Below are positions 9,709-16,534 of a stretch of DNA of 64,000 nucleotides, piece by piece. A model generated the notes under the pieces. It searched no databases. It saw only the letters and a program-made list of their open reading frames with translations, and was not told the DNA's origin. Numbering within the stretch: the first letter of the stretch is position 1; each line of letters opens with the position of its first letter. The stretch is taken from positions 12,061 to 76,060 of the forward strand of contig URAF01000011.1 of assembly GCA_900545885.1 (NCBI GenBank), in the 5' to 3' direction. Origin of the DNA: an uncultured Eubacteriales bacterium. GTDB lineage: Bacteria; Bacillota; Clostridia; Christensenellales; CAG-917. A program made the position numbers and the translations under genes.

Positions 9709-10250
9709 AATTTCTCTCCTCCGATGTTGATTATGTTTTCGTTTATCATTTCTCTGACAAACACGAGCACCTGCGGTTCGTTGACGGGAATGCCGTCGAG
9801 CTCGCGGCGCAGTTCGCGCGTGTCAAACAGAAATCTTTTTCCGTCGACGGTGACGTCGAACACGAAATCCGTGCCCTTGTCCTCGTCGAGAAGCGTAATC
9901 ACGGTGTCGGCGATGTCGCCGAGCGGCGCGCGGTCGATGTGATTGCGACCGAATTCGGCACGTACGACGGTACCTTTGCCCTTTTCGGACTGAATTGAGA
10001 ACTTTCCGCCTGCCATTTCGGCCGCCATTTTGAAAAGCGGAATACCCATACCGACTTTTCTCGTGGTTCTCGTAGTGGTGAACGGGTCGGTCACCCGTGC
10101 GAGAAACTCCTTGTCCATTCCGCAACCGTCGTCGGCTATCTCAACGCAAAGCGTGTCCTTTTCGGCGGTTATCGTAACGGTGACGAGCTTTGCCCGTGCC
10201 TTGACGGAGTTTTCCGCTATATCGAGTATGTTGAGCGCAATCTCTCTCAT
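9705..10250 (-). CDS. Histidine-kinase-like ATPase without kinase core
   Basis: 181 residues from the ATG at 10250; a TTG six bases upstream is also in frame. The GHKL ATPase fold is seen from the N box (ILDIAENSVKA), G1 (DDGCGMD), the G2-like GMGIPLF and the GKGTVV motif. No dimerisation/phosphoacceptor His domain or receiver is present, so it is not an ordinary sensor kinase. A C-terminal extension of ~60 residues is not recognised. Such proteins sit in hydrogenase operons of Thermotoga and Thermoanaerobacterium, where a regulatory role has been supposed. A 15-bp tandem repeat spans its start region, and no clear ribosome-binding site is seen. Confidence 0.75.
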   Translation of the reverse strand: MREIALNILDIAENSVKARAKLVTVTITAEKDTLCVEIADDGCGMDKEFLARVTDPFTTTRTTRKVGMGIPLFKMAAEMAGGKFSIQSEKGKGTVVRAEFGRNHIDRAPLGDIADTVITLLDEDKGTDFVFDVTVDGKRFLFDTRELRRELDGIPVNEPQVLVFVREMINENIINIGGEKL

Positions 10251-10277
10251 AGTCAATATTTACATAGTCAATATTTA
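10248..10277. repeat. Two tandem 15-bp repeats at the ATPase start codon
   Basis: CATAGTCAATATTTA occurs twice head-to-tail. On the minus strand each unit contains ATTGACTATG, so the start codon and the bases before it are duplicated. The upstream ATG runs at once into TAA. Confidence 0.85.
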
Positions 10278-10293
10278 TTGCTCGGACGGACTC

Positions 10294-10983
10294 TCACGCA
10301 CTCCGCAACGCGCGTATCAGCGCTGAAACGGTGCACTCGCCGAGTTCGATTTCGCCCATTTCGGAAACGGTATCCAGAACGTGCGAGTCGCTTGACGTAA
10401 GAACGGTTTTTCTCTGCGTCCAGTACTCTCTTTCGTCGTCGGTTGCCCTTGTGGACAACTCGACCACGCGATACGCTTCGGGAACGTCGCCCAGAATGCG
10501 CAACATACTGTTCGCGTCGCGGTCGATGTGAGCGGGAATCGCCACGCCGCCGCAACTTTCGGCAAGTTCGCGAACGTCGTCGCAGGACACCGCCGCCGAA
10601 TCGAGGAGCATTCTGTCCTCTTTGCCGATTATGTTGTCGTCCTCGTCGAAGTACAGCTGTTCGCCGAAGAGTTCTTCCCTGTTCTTTCTCTCGGAAAAAG
10701 GTATCTCCGAGAAAAACTTTTCGAGGTCGTCGTACCTTTCGAACAGACAAAGAAGATGTATATCTTCCCTCGTCTGAATTTCCACGGCGGGCACTACGTT
10801 GATTTCAAACTCTTCACCCGCACGCAACGCAAGTGGTACGTGTCCTATTGCGTTGTGGTCTGCAATCGCGACGAAGTCAAGCCCCATTATTTTGGCTTGT
10901 CCCACTATTGTGACGGGAGTCATTTCGTTTTCCGCACAAGGTGACAAGGCGGAGTGAATGTGCAAATCGTAGCGATATTTCAT
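10294..10983 (-). CDS. PHP-domain metal-dependent phosphoesterase-like protein
   Basis: 229 residues from the ATG at 10983, with GGAAGA upstream; a GTG at 11016 is an alternative. The PHP metal motifs are all visible: DLHIHSALSPC near the N terminus, IADHNA, HIDRDA and TSSDSH near the C terminus. PHP proteins hydrolyse phosphoesters such as nucleotides or nucleic acid ends; the substrate here is unknown. Its position between a DRTGG protein and a kinase-like ATPase in a hydrogenase operon suggests signalling or a nucleotide second messenger, which is inference only. Confidence 0.8.
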   Translation of the reverse strand: MKYRYDLHIHSALSPCAENEMTPVTIVGQAKIMGLDFVAIADHNAIGHVPLALRAGEEFEINVVPAVEIQTREDIHLLCLFERYDDLEKFFSEIPFSERKNREELFGEQLYFDEDDNIIGKEDRMLLDSAAVSCDDVRELAESCGGVAIPAHIDRDANSMLRILGDVPEAYRVVELSTRATDDEREYWTQRKTVLTSSDSHVLDTVSEMGEIELGECTVSALIRALRSA

Positions 10984-11054
10984 ACATAGTTCTTCCGCAA
11001 CAACGGGTTTTATCACGCATATCCGACCGATAAACCGCGTTTTGCGGACAAATC

Positions 11055-11381
11055 TCAGAACCTGCCGTTTGTCTTCAACGCCGCATTATAGACGTCGAAA
11101 TCGGTGGTCAGAAGATTTACGTCCTGTTGTTTTACTTTCTCGACGAGCGCCTCGTCGGGATTTACTCCTTCGCAGAGAACAACCACCGCGCAGTCCGTAA
11201 GCGACGCCACGGCGCAGACGTTCAGATTGCTCATAACCGTAAACCACGCGCAATCGGCGGGAGCTTTTCCCATTACGAAACTGAGAAAATCACCGCAGTA
11301 GCCCGTGCTTATTTCGCGGTCGCCGTCGGCAAGGTGTACGGCTTTGGCGTTCAACAAATCCATAAGTCCGCTGACTGTCAT
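11055..11381 (-). CDS. DRTGG-domain protein (first of two)
   Basis: 108 residues, starting at the ATG that overlaps the stop of the upstream hydrogenase-like gene (ATGA). It consists of a single DRTGG-type domain with the features NAKAVHLADGDREISTGYCG and DVNLLTTDFDVYNAA. DRTGG domains occur beside CBS and phosphotransacetylase regions and probably bind nucleotides or other small ligands. No catalytic residues can be named. It resembles the other DRTGG gene in this operon, although the two have diverged clearly. Confidence 0.7.
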   Translation of the reverse strand: MTVSGLMDLLNAKAVHLADGDREISTGYCGDFLSFVMGKAPADCAWFTVMSNLNVCAVASLTDCAVVVLCEGVNPDEALVEKVKQQDVNLLTTDFDVYNAALKTNGRF

Positions 11382-12661
11382 TTTGCACCGCCACTGTCTT
11401 CCGTTCTCGGACACTTTGTGCCCGCGGGAATAACTCCGTTGACAAGGTCTTCCGCAAAAGCCTGACAACTGGGGGCTCCGCACAGTCCGCAGTCTACCAT
11501 CGGTAAAGTGCTGAGCGTGCTCTCTATTTCCATAAGTTTATGCATCGCGGTAATTCGGTTGTCGTCGAGTTTGAAAACGTCTTTGACCATCGGGCTCTGT
11601 TCCCAAAGGAAATATTCCTTATCTTTTTCTATATCCGCGATTTTGTTGCGTTCTTTCTTCTGTTTGCGGAGAAGATAGTGCAACCTTGCGCGTGCGACAA
11701 ACGGATTTTCAACGTTCATAACGCCGCCGACGCAACCGCCGATACAAGCGTTGAGTTCGATGAATTCGATATCCTGCAAACCGCCGTCTTCGAGCGCTTC
11801 CAGAATTTTGACGCACTGCTCCACACCGTCCGCCGCTATCGTTTTGAGCCCTTTTGTGGAGTTGGCCTCGCCGCGGCTTATGCCCCAATGTATTCCCGTC
11901 GAACTGATTTTGGAAATGGTTTTCATTTCCGTAAGCTTGTCCATAGCGGGAACAAGTCGCATATATGCGTCCGCAACCGAGAGAACGCGGTCTACATAAG
12001 GTCTGTTCACGCCGAGTCCCATTTTGAGCGCAAACACTTTCGCGGGACAGGGAGATATGAAGTAAACGCCTATGTCTTCCGCGGGTATTCCTTTGGCAAT
12101 GGCACGTTCGCGAGCAAGTTTGGCCGCCGCGTCGACGGGCGCAAGCGTGCTGAGCAACTGCCCCGACAAATTGTGATATTTCATCATTATGAGTTCCACA
12201 ATGGCGGGACACGCCGTCGATATGATAGGAGTTTTGATTGCTTTTTCTTTCATAAGCTCGCGGGTGACGTCGGTTATGTATTCGGCGGCTTCACCGACTT
12301 CGAATACGTCGTCAAAACCTATCGCGAGCAGTCCGTTGAGGACTATGTCTATATTTTCGAGATTGTTGAACTGTCCGTAAAGGGAGGGAGGAGGCAATGC
12401 GATTTTGTACTTGAAATCGTTTAACGTATCCCAACTGTCGTGCGAAGGCAGTTTTGCCTGATAACGGCAAAGACGTATACATTCGCCGCAACCGATACAA
12501 CGCTCGTACGCCACGCTGGCTTTGCCGTTGCGCACGCGTATGGCTTCCGTGGGACAACGTTTCATGCACGTTACGCACCCCTTGCATTTGTCGGGGTCGA
12601 GCATAACCGTATGCAACGCTTTCTCGTCCAATACGCATTTGATTTTAGAATTTCTTGCCAT
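11378..12661 (-). CDS. Sensory-type monomeric [FeFe]-hydrogenase homologue
   Basis: 427 residues. It starts with two ferredoxin clusters (CKGCVTCMKRCP and CIGCGECIRLC). The H-cluster domain has divergent motifs with all four ligand cysteines kept: L1 STACPAIVEL (~149), L2 SPCPAKVFA (~205) and L3 NACIGGCVGGVMN (~305). It lacks the N-terminal [2Fe-2S] and His-ligated clusters of HydA. A C-terminal [4Fe-4S] module (VDCGLCGAPSCQAF) replaces the PAS domain typical of HydS. The family is thought to sense H2 or redox state rather than produce H2 at a high rate. Upstream lies a GHKL ATPase and downstream a DRTGG protein. Confidence 0.85.
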   Translation of the reverse strand: MARNSKIKCVLDEKALHTVMLDPDKCKGCVTCMKRCPTEAIRVRNGKASVAYERCIGCGECIRLCRYQAKLPSHDSWDTLNDFKYKIALPPPSLYGQFNNLENIDIVLNGLLAIGFDDVFEVGEAAEYITDVTRELMKEKAIKTPIISTACPAIVELIMMKYHNLSGQLLSTLAPVDAAAKLARERAIAKGIPAEDIGVYFISPCPAKVFALKMGLGVNRPYVDRVLSVADAYMRLVPAMDKLTEMKTISKISSTGIHWGISRGEANSTKGLKTIAADGVEQCVKILEALEDGGLQDIEFIELNACIGGCVGGVMNVENPFVARARLHYLLRKQKKERNKIADIEKDKEYFLWEQSPMVKDVFKLDDNRITAMHKLMEIESTLSTLPMVDCGLCGAPSCQAFAEDLVNGVIPAGTKCPRTEDSGGAK

Positions 12662-12697
12662 ATTTCACCCTTATCACGGCGCATTCCGTCGAATGCG

Positions 12698-13129
12698 TCA
12701 GTTGAACCTTATCGTCATACGAACCGTCGTTCCGACGCCGACTTCGCTTTCGATTGAAAACTCGTCGGTATATTTCTTCATATTGGGCAACCCCATTCCC
12801 GCGCCGAACCCGAGAGCACGTATATCTTCGGGAGCGGTCGACCAACCGGGGGTCATTGCAAGTTCGACGTCGGCAATACCTTTGCCTTTGTCCGCGAGAA
12901 CGATTTCCACGCGGTCTATGTAGATGTCTACCGTTGCCACTCCGCCGCCTGCGTGAATGACCATGTTGATTTCGCCTTCGTACATCGCTATTGCGACGCG
13001 GCGTATATCGGCGGAGGAAATACCCAGTTTTTTCAGCGTGCTCTTGACTTCTTCGGACGCGGAACCCGCCGACGCGAAGTTGTTGCCGCTGACATTATAT
13101 TCGAGATGTATACAACTTTCCGAACTCAC
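12698..13129 (-). CDS. Anti-sigma-factor/RsbW-like GHKL ATPase
   Basis: 143 residues from a GTG at 13129 that overlaps the stop of the upstream DRTGG gene (GTGA). The N box (MYEGEINMVIHAGG), G1 (DKGKGIAD) and G2 (GFGAGMGLPNMKKY) motifs give a complete ATP site on a minimal RsbW/SpoIIAB-like scaffold. Family members act as Ser/Thr kinases on STAS antagonists or bind sigma factors; neither partner is encoded here. The chain DRTGG, ATPase, sensory hydrogenase, DRTGG is tightly packed, which suggests a signalling complex. Confidence 0.75.
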   Translation of the reverse strand: MSSESCIHLEYNVSGNNFASAGSASEEVKSTLKKLGISSADIRRVAIAMYEGEINMVIHAGGGVATVDIYIDRVEIVLADKGKGIADVELAMTPGWSTAPEDIRALGFGAGMGLPNMKKYTDEFSIESEVGVGTTVRMTIRFN

Positions 13130-13464
13130 GCTTTCAGCCCCGCTCCGTACAAAACGCCTGCCGCTTCGTACGTACTCATATCGGTGGCGATGAAAACTAT
13201 GTTGTAATTTTCCGCAAGTTTCATCATATCGACGTCGGGAGTTTTGCCGCACACGAAAACGATGCAGCTGATGTCAACCATAACCGCCGTACGGACGACC
13301 TGCGGATTGATAAGTCCGGTGATAAGCACGCTCTGGTCGCGAACGTACGCGAGAACGTCGCTCATCATATCGAAAGCGCAAGCGGACGAAACTTCGTTGT
13401 CCGCGCATTCTGCCGAACACAAAATCGTACCTTTGACTATGGATGCGATTTCTCTGATTTTCAT
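13126..13464 (-). CDS. DRTGG-domain protein (second of two)
   Basis: 112 residues with GAGGAG before the ATG. It is a single DRTGG-like domain with MKIREIASIVKGT at the start, a central SVLITGLINPQVVRTAVM and a C-terminal NIVFIATDMSTYEAAGVLY. The pattern (ligand-binding alpha/beta domain without catalytic motif) matches DRTGG proteins found beside sensory hydrogenases. The stop overlaps the GTG of the RsbW-like gene. Confidence 0.7.
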   Translation of the reverse strand: MKIREIASIVKGTILCSAECADNEVSSACAFDMMSDVLAYVRDQSVLITGLINPQVVRTAVMVDISCIVFVCGKTPDVDMMKLAENYNIVFIATDMSTYEAAGVLYGAGLKA

Positions 13465-13499
13465 ATAGAACTCCTCGAAAAAGAATTCTCTGCCCCGAA

Positions 13500-14000
13500 C
13501 TAGTCGCGATACTTGGCGAGTATGGAAGGAATGTCGGACGGAACGACTTTGCCGTACACGTCGTCACCTATCGTCATAACGGGAGCAAGTCCGCAGCAAC
13601 CTATGCAACGGGTCGAGCAAAGGGAGAACTTTCCGTCGGGAGTCGTAGCCCCGTCGCTGAGTCCGAGTTCGGCCGCGAGTTTGTTGAAAACGTCGCCCGA
13701 ACCTTTGACGTAGCAAGCCGTACCGAGGCAGACGGCAACTGCGTGCTCACCCTTGGGGTTGAGAGAAAATTGGCTGTAAAAAGTCGCCACACCGAACACC
13801 TCTTCGAGAGAATGGTTCAGTTCCTCGGCGACTATCTTCTGAACTTCGATAGGGAGATACCCGTAAATTTCCTGCGCGGTCTGCAAAGCAGGCATAAGGT
13901 TGCCGGGCAAATCTTTGATGGCGCGCAACTCGTCGCGCAATTTCTTTTCCTGTGCGGTGGTACCCTTGAAAGCCACCGTTGTCAATTTGATTTTTGCCAT
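13500..14000 (-). CDS. hydC: Hydrogenase [2Fe-2S] subunit HydC (NuoE-like)
   Basis: 166 residues, the usual NuoE length, with GGAGG before the ATG. A helical N-terminal region precedes the thioredoxin-like [2Fe-2S] domain with cysteines in CLGTACYVKG and CSTRCIGCCGLAP. It is the first gene of the ten-gene hydrogenase operon, directly behind the promoter, and should pass electrons between the flavin of HydB and the cluster chain. Confidence 0.92.
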   Translation of the reverse strand: MAKIKLTTVAFKGTTAQEKKLRDELRAIKDLPGNLMPALQTAQEIYGYLPIEVQKIVAEELNHSLEEVFGVATFYSQFSLNPKGEHAVAVCLGTACYVKGSGDVFNKLAAELGLSDGATTPDGKFSLCSTRCIGCCGLAPVMTIGDDVYGKVVPSDIPSILAKYRD

Positions 14001-14049
14001 ATTTCCTCCAAAATCAGATTCGTACGAAATGAACGCGCGAAAGCGAATA

Positions 14050-14063
14050 CGTCGCGCGCGACG
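14050..14063. promoter_or_regulatory. GC palindrome just downstream of the hyd promoter
   Basis: CGTCGCGCGCGACG is a perfect 14-bp palindrome flanked by GAATAC on both sides. It lies where transcription from the hyd promoter should begin, a position suited to a repressor operator or a 5' stem. It does not match the Rex consensus. Confidence 0.5.
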
Positions 14064-14075
14064 AATACTGATTAT

Positions 14076-14104
14076 ATTGTATCATAGTCAAAACCTTATT
14101 GCAA
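14076..14104 (-). promoter_or_regulatory. Sigma-A promoter of the hyd operon
   Basis: TTGCAA-N17-TACAAT on the minus strand; a TATAAT five bases further down is an alternative -10. It lies ~75 bp before hydC. Confidence 0.6.
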
Positions 14105-14275
14105 TAACAAAAATCAAATGCGTTTTCGGGAAAAATCGGGAAAAACGCGCCGTAAAACACGCAGTAACAGCTTCGGAATTGTTAAGAAAGAAAGTTGTTG
14201 CGACGCGTTTTTTGAACTTAACAGGTGCGAACGAATCAGCATACAGAATTTCAAATCGATATGTTTAAGACATTA

Positions 14276-14312
14276 AAAACGCACGGTAAACATTTGTTTC
14301 CGTGCGTTTTTC
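14276..14312 (-). terminator. Terminator after nadE
   Basis: AAAAACGCACGG and CCGTGCGTTTTT arms around a 13-base loop. The stem is symmetrical, so it can also act on the plus strand. Confidence 0.8.
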
Positions 14313-14372
14313 GCATCTTCTGCAATTTTTTGAATTTGCAACTCTCAAAAGGCGATTACGACTAAAAACCCG

Positions 14373-15119
14373 TTATTCTCCGTATCTCAAAGCGGGTCTT
14401 CTCTTGTGTGCGGTACGAGCTTCCATGGCTGCGATTTTGTCGCGTGTCGCGCCGTCTAGCTCTCCCCCGCGAATATAAGCCGTGATTTCTCCGTAGGTCA
14501 CGCCGAGTTCGGTTTCGTCCGTCTGTCCCGCATAAAGTCCCGCAGACGGCGCCTTATTTATTATCGAAGCGGGAGCGCCGAGATATTCGAGCATTTCGTA
14601 GACTTCGGGAACGGTGAGGTCGGCGATGGGGTCGAAATCGTATGCGCCGTCACCCCATTTGGTGAAATAGCCCACCGTGTATTCACAGAGGTTGCCAGTT
14701 CCGGCAACGAGGTAGCCTTTGGCTTGTCCGAGTGCGTAAAGCGCCGTCATTCTGAGTCGGGGATTTACGTTGATAAGCGCGCTTTTCACAGCGCCGTCGG
14801 ACACCGCGTTTTCGGTGAGTTCTCCGCTCAACGCCGATTGCATGGCTTCTTTGACTGCGGTGAGGTCGACTTCTGTCTGTTTTATTCCGAAACACTCTCC
14901 CGCAAGTCGCGCGTCGTCGCGGTCGGTCGTATAGTTCGCCGACGACTGACAAGGCATTATAACTCCGAGCACGTTGTCCGTAGCCATTTTGCACAGCGCG
15001 CCCACAAGCGTGCAGTCCTTGCCGCCGCTGTTTCCGTATATCACGCCTTTTGCGCCGCTTTCAGCCAGTATTCCTTTAATCCATTCAACTCTCTTTGCAA
15101 CTTCCGATGCAACGTCCAT
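14373..15119 (-). CDS. nadE: Ammonia-dependent NAD+ synthetase
   Basis: 248 residues and no glutaminase (nitrilase) domain, so it should use free ammonia to amidate nicotinic acid adenine dinucleotide with ATP. The PP-loop reads GNSGGKDCTLVG near residue 30, where most relatives have SGGxDS/T. The conserved C-terminal part is present: GTGNLCEYTVGYFTKWGDG, KAPSAGLYAGQTDETELG and a basic end with HKRRP. The Cys in place of Ser in the loop is unusual. It is monocistronic with its own promoter, and it lies divergent from gldA. Confidence 0.88.
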   Translation of the reverse strand: MDVASEVAKRVEWIKGILAESGAKGVIYGNSGGKDCTLVGALCKMATDNVLGVIMPCQSSANYTTDRDDARLAGECFGIKQTEVDLTAVKEAMQSALSGELTENAVSDGAVKSALINVNPRLRMTALYALGQAKGYLVAGTGNLCEYTVGYFTKWGDGAYDFDPIADLTVPEVYEMLEYLGAPASIINKAPSAGLYAGQTDETELGVTYGEITAYIRGGELDGATRDKIAAMEARTAHKRRPALRYGE

Positions 15120-15191
15120 ATGTCCTCCGCATTTCGGTATCTGTTCCGAAAATTATTTCGGTATCTTTTGTTCGACCGATTGTTCGAAAAG

Positions 15192-15221
15192 ATTATAGTA
15201 TTATTTTTCACGTTTTTTCAA
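15192..15221 (-). promoter_or_regulatory. Probable nadE promoter
   Basis: TTGAAA-N18-TATAAT on the minus strand, ~75 bp before the nadE ATG. Confidence 0.5.
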
Positions 15222-15252
15222 GCGAAAATAGACAAACTGAACAAAATGGGTA

Positions 15253-15281
15253 TTGAATTCGCTCAAATTGTAAGCTATAAT
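15253..15281 (+). promoter_or_regulatory. Sigma-A promoter of gldA
   Basis: TTGAAT-N17-TATAAT, 40 bp before the gldA ATG. Confidence 0.65.
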
Positions 15282-15321
15282 GTTGTCATACTTGAAATCC
15301 AATTTCAAAAAGGAGATTTTT

Positions 15322-16467
15322 ATGAGAAAAGCATTTATCTGCCCCTCCAAATATGTCCAGGGCGAAAACGAACTTCTGAACCTCGGTTACTTCGTCAGAC
15401 TGTACGGCAAATCCGCACTCCTCATCGCCAACCCCGACGATGTCAAGCGCGTACGTCCTCAGCTCGATGCCACACAGGAAAAATTCGGCGTCAAACTCGT
15501 CACCTGTGATTTTGGCGGCGAATGTTCCAGAGAAGAAGTTGCCAAACTTCAGAAACTCGCAAAAGAAGAAAAATGCAGCTGCATCATCGGTCTGGGCGGC
15601 GGCAAAGCCATCGACACCGCAAAATGCGTGAACGCGGCGAAATCCCGTCTGATTATCGTCCCCACCATCGCGGCAACCGACGCACCCACTTCTCACTCCG
15701 CAGTGCTCTACACTCCCGACGGAGCGTTTGACGACTACGCATACTTCACCAGCCCCGACGTCATCCTCATCGACACGGCTGTCATCGCGAAAGCTCCCGT
15801 CCGTTTCCTCGTTTCCGGTATGGGCGACGCGCTCTCCACTTATTTCGAAGCACGCGCAAACCATCAGTCCTTCGCAACCGTCAACGCCGGTCTGCCCTGC
15901 GGCGCAAGAGAAAAGAAATGCGCACCCGCAAGACCCACCATGGCTGCATATCAGCTCGCACAGCTCTGCTATCAGACTCTGCTCTCCGACGGCTACAAGG
16001 CAAAACTCGCCTGTGAAGAAAACGTCGTAACCCCCGCTCTCGAAAGAATTATCGAAACCAACATTCTTCTTTCCGGTCTCGGATTCGAATCCGGCGGTCT
16101 TGCAGCGGCACACGCGATTCATGACGGTCTTACCGTTCTCGAAGAAACCCACCACATGACCCACGGCGAAAAAGTTGCTTTCGGCACTCTTTGCCAACTC
16201 GTTCTCGAAAACGCCGACCAGGAAGAAATCGACGAAGTCATCGACTTCTGCCTCACCGTCGGTCTGCCTATCTGCCTTGAAGACCTTGGTGTCAAAGACA
16301 TCGGCGACAGACTTGCTGCCGTTGCCGAAAAGGCTTGCATCCCCGAGGAAAGCGTACACTCCATGCCCTTCCCCGTAACTCCCGATATGGTTGCCGCCGC
16401 AATTATCGCCGCGGACAAACTCGGTCGTGAAGCAAAAGGTTGCTGCTGCGACTGCGATTGCGAATAA
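15322..16467 (+). CDS. gldA: Glycerol dehydrogenase, NAD-dependent
   Basis: 381 residues from the ATG preceded by AAGGAG. It is an iron/zinc alcohol dehydrogenase of the GldA type: NAD-binding GLGGGKAIDTAK, TIAATDAPTSH, the metal-ligand region GMGDALSTYFEARA, and the metal His residues in AAHAIHDGL and MTHGEKVAFG. It oxidises glycerol to dihydroxyacetone in the cytoplasm. The next gene is dihydroxyacetone kinase, so the two form the oxidative glycerol branch. The protein ends in a cysteine-rich tail, GCCCDCDCE, not part of the usual fold and perhaps metal-binding. Confidence 0.93.
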   Translation: MRKAFICPSKYVQGENELLNLGYFVRLYGKSALLIANPDDVKRVRPQLDATQEKFGVKLVTCDFGGECSREEVAKLQKLAKEEKCSCIIGLGGGKAIDTAKCVNAAKSRLIIVPTIAATDAPTSHSAVLYTPDGAFDDYAYFTSPDVILIDTAVIAKAPVRFLVSGMGDALSTYFEARANHQSFATVNAGLPCGAREKKCAPARPTMAAYQLAQLCYQTLLSDGYKAKLACEENVVTPALERIIETNILLSGLGFESGGLAAAHAIHDGLTVLEETHHMTHGEKVAFGTLCQLVLENADQEEIDEVIDFCLTVGLPICLEDLGVKDIGDRLAAVAEKACIPEESVHSMPFPVTPDMVAAAIIAADKLGREAKGCCCDCDCE

Positions 16468-16480
16468 TTCAACGTTTTCG

Positions 16481-16509
16481 GACGCCCTCGTGTGACCCAC
16501 GGGGGCGTC
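16481..16509 (+). promoter_or_regulatory. Intercistronic hairpin between gldA and dhaK-dhaL
   Basis: GACGCCCTCGTG and CACGGGGGCGTC pair over 12 positions with one G:U. No T-run follows, so it may set the relative expression or stability of the two messages rather than terminate. Confidence 0.5.
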
Positions 16510-16534
16510 GTTATGAAAAAAAGGAGATTGATAA

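Larger units (their letters stand above)
14001..14372. other. Intergenic region between nadE and hydC
   Basis: A 372-bp gap that holds the hyd promoter and palindrome near 14050-14104 and the nadE terminator near 14276-14312. Between them no gene, tRNA or repeat was recognised. Confidence 0.6.

Noticed and set aside
12698..13252. Longer start of the RsbW-like gene at 13252
   Set aside because: The extra N-terminal residues are the antiparallel-frame reading of the DRTGG gene; the GTG at 13129 with GTGA overlap fits better.
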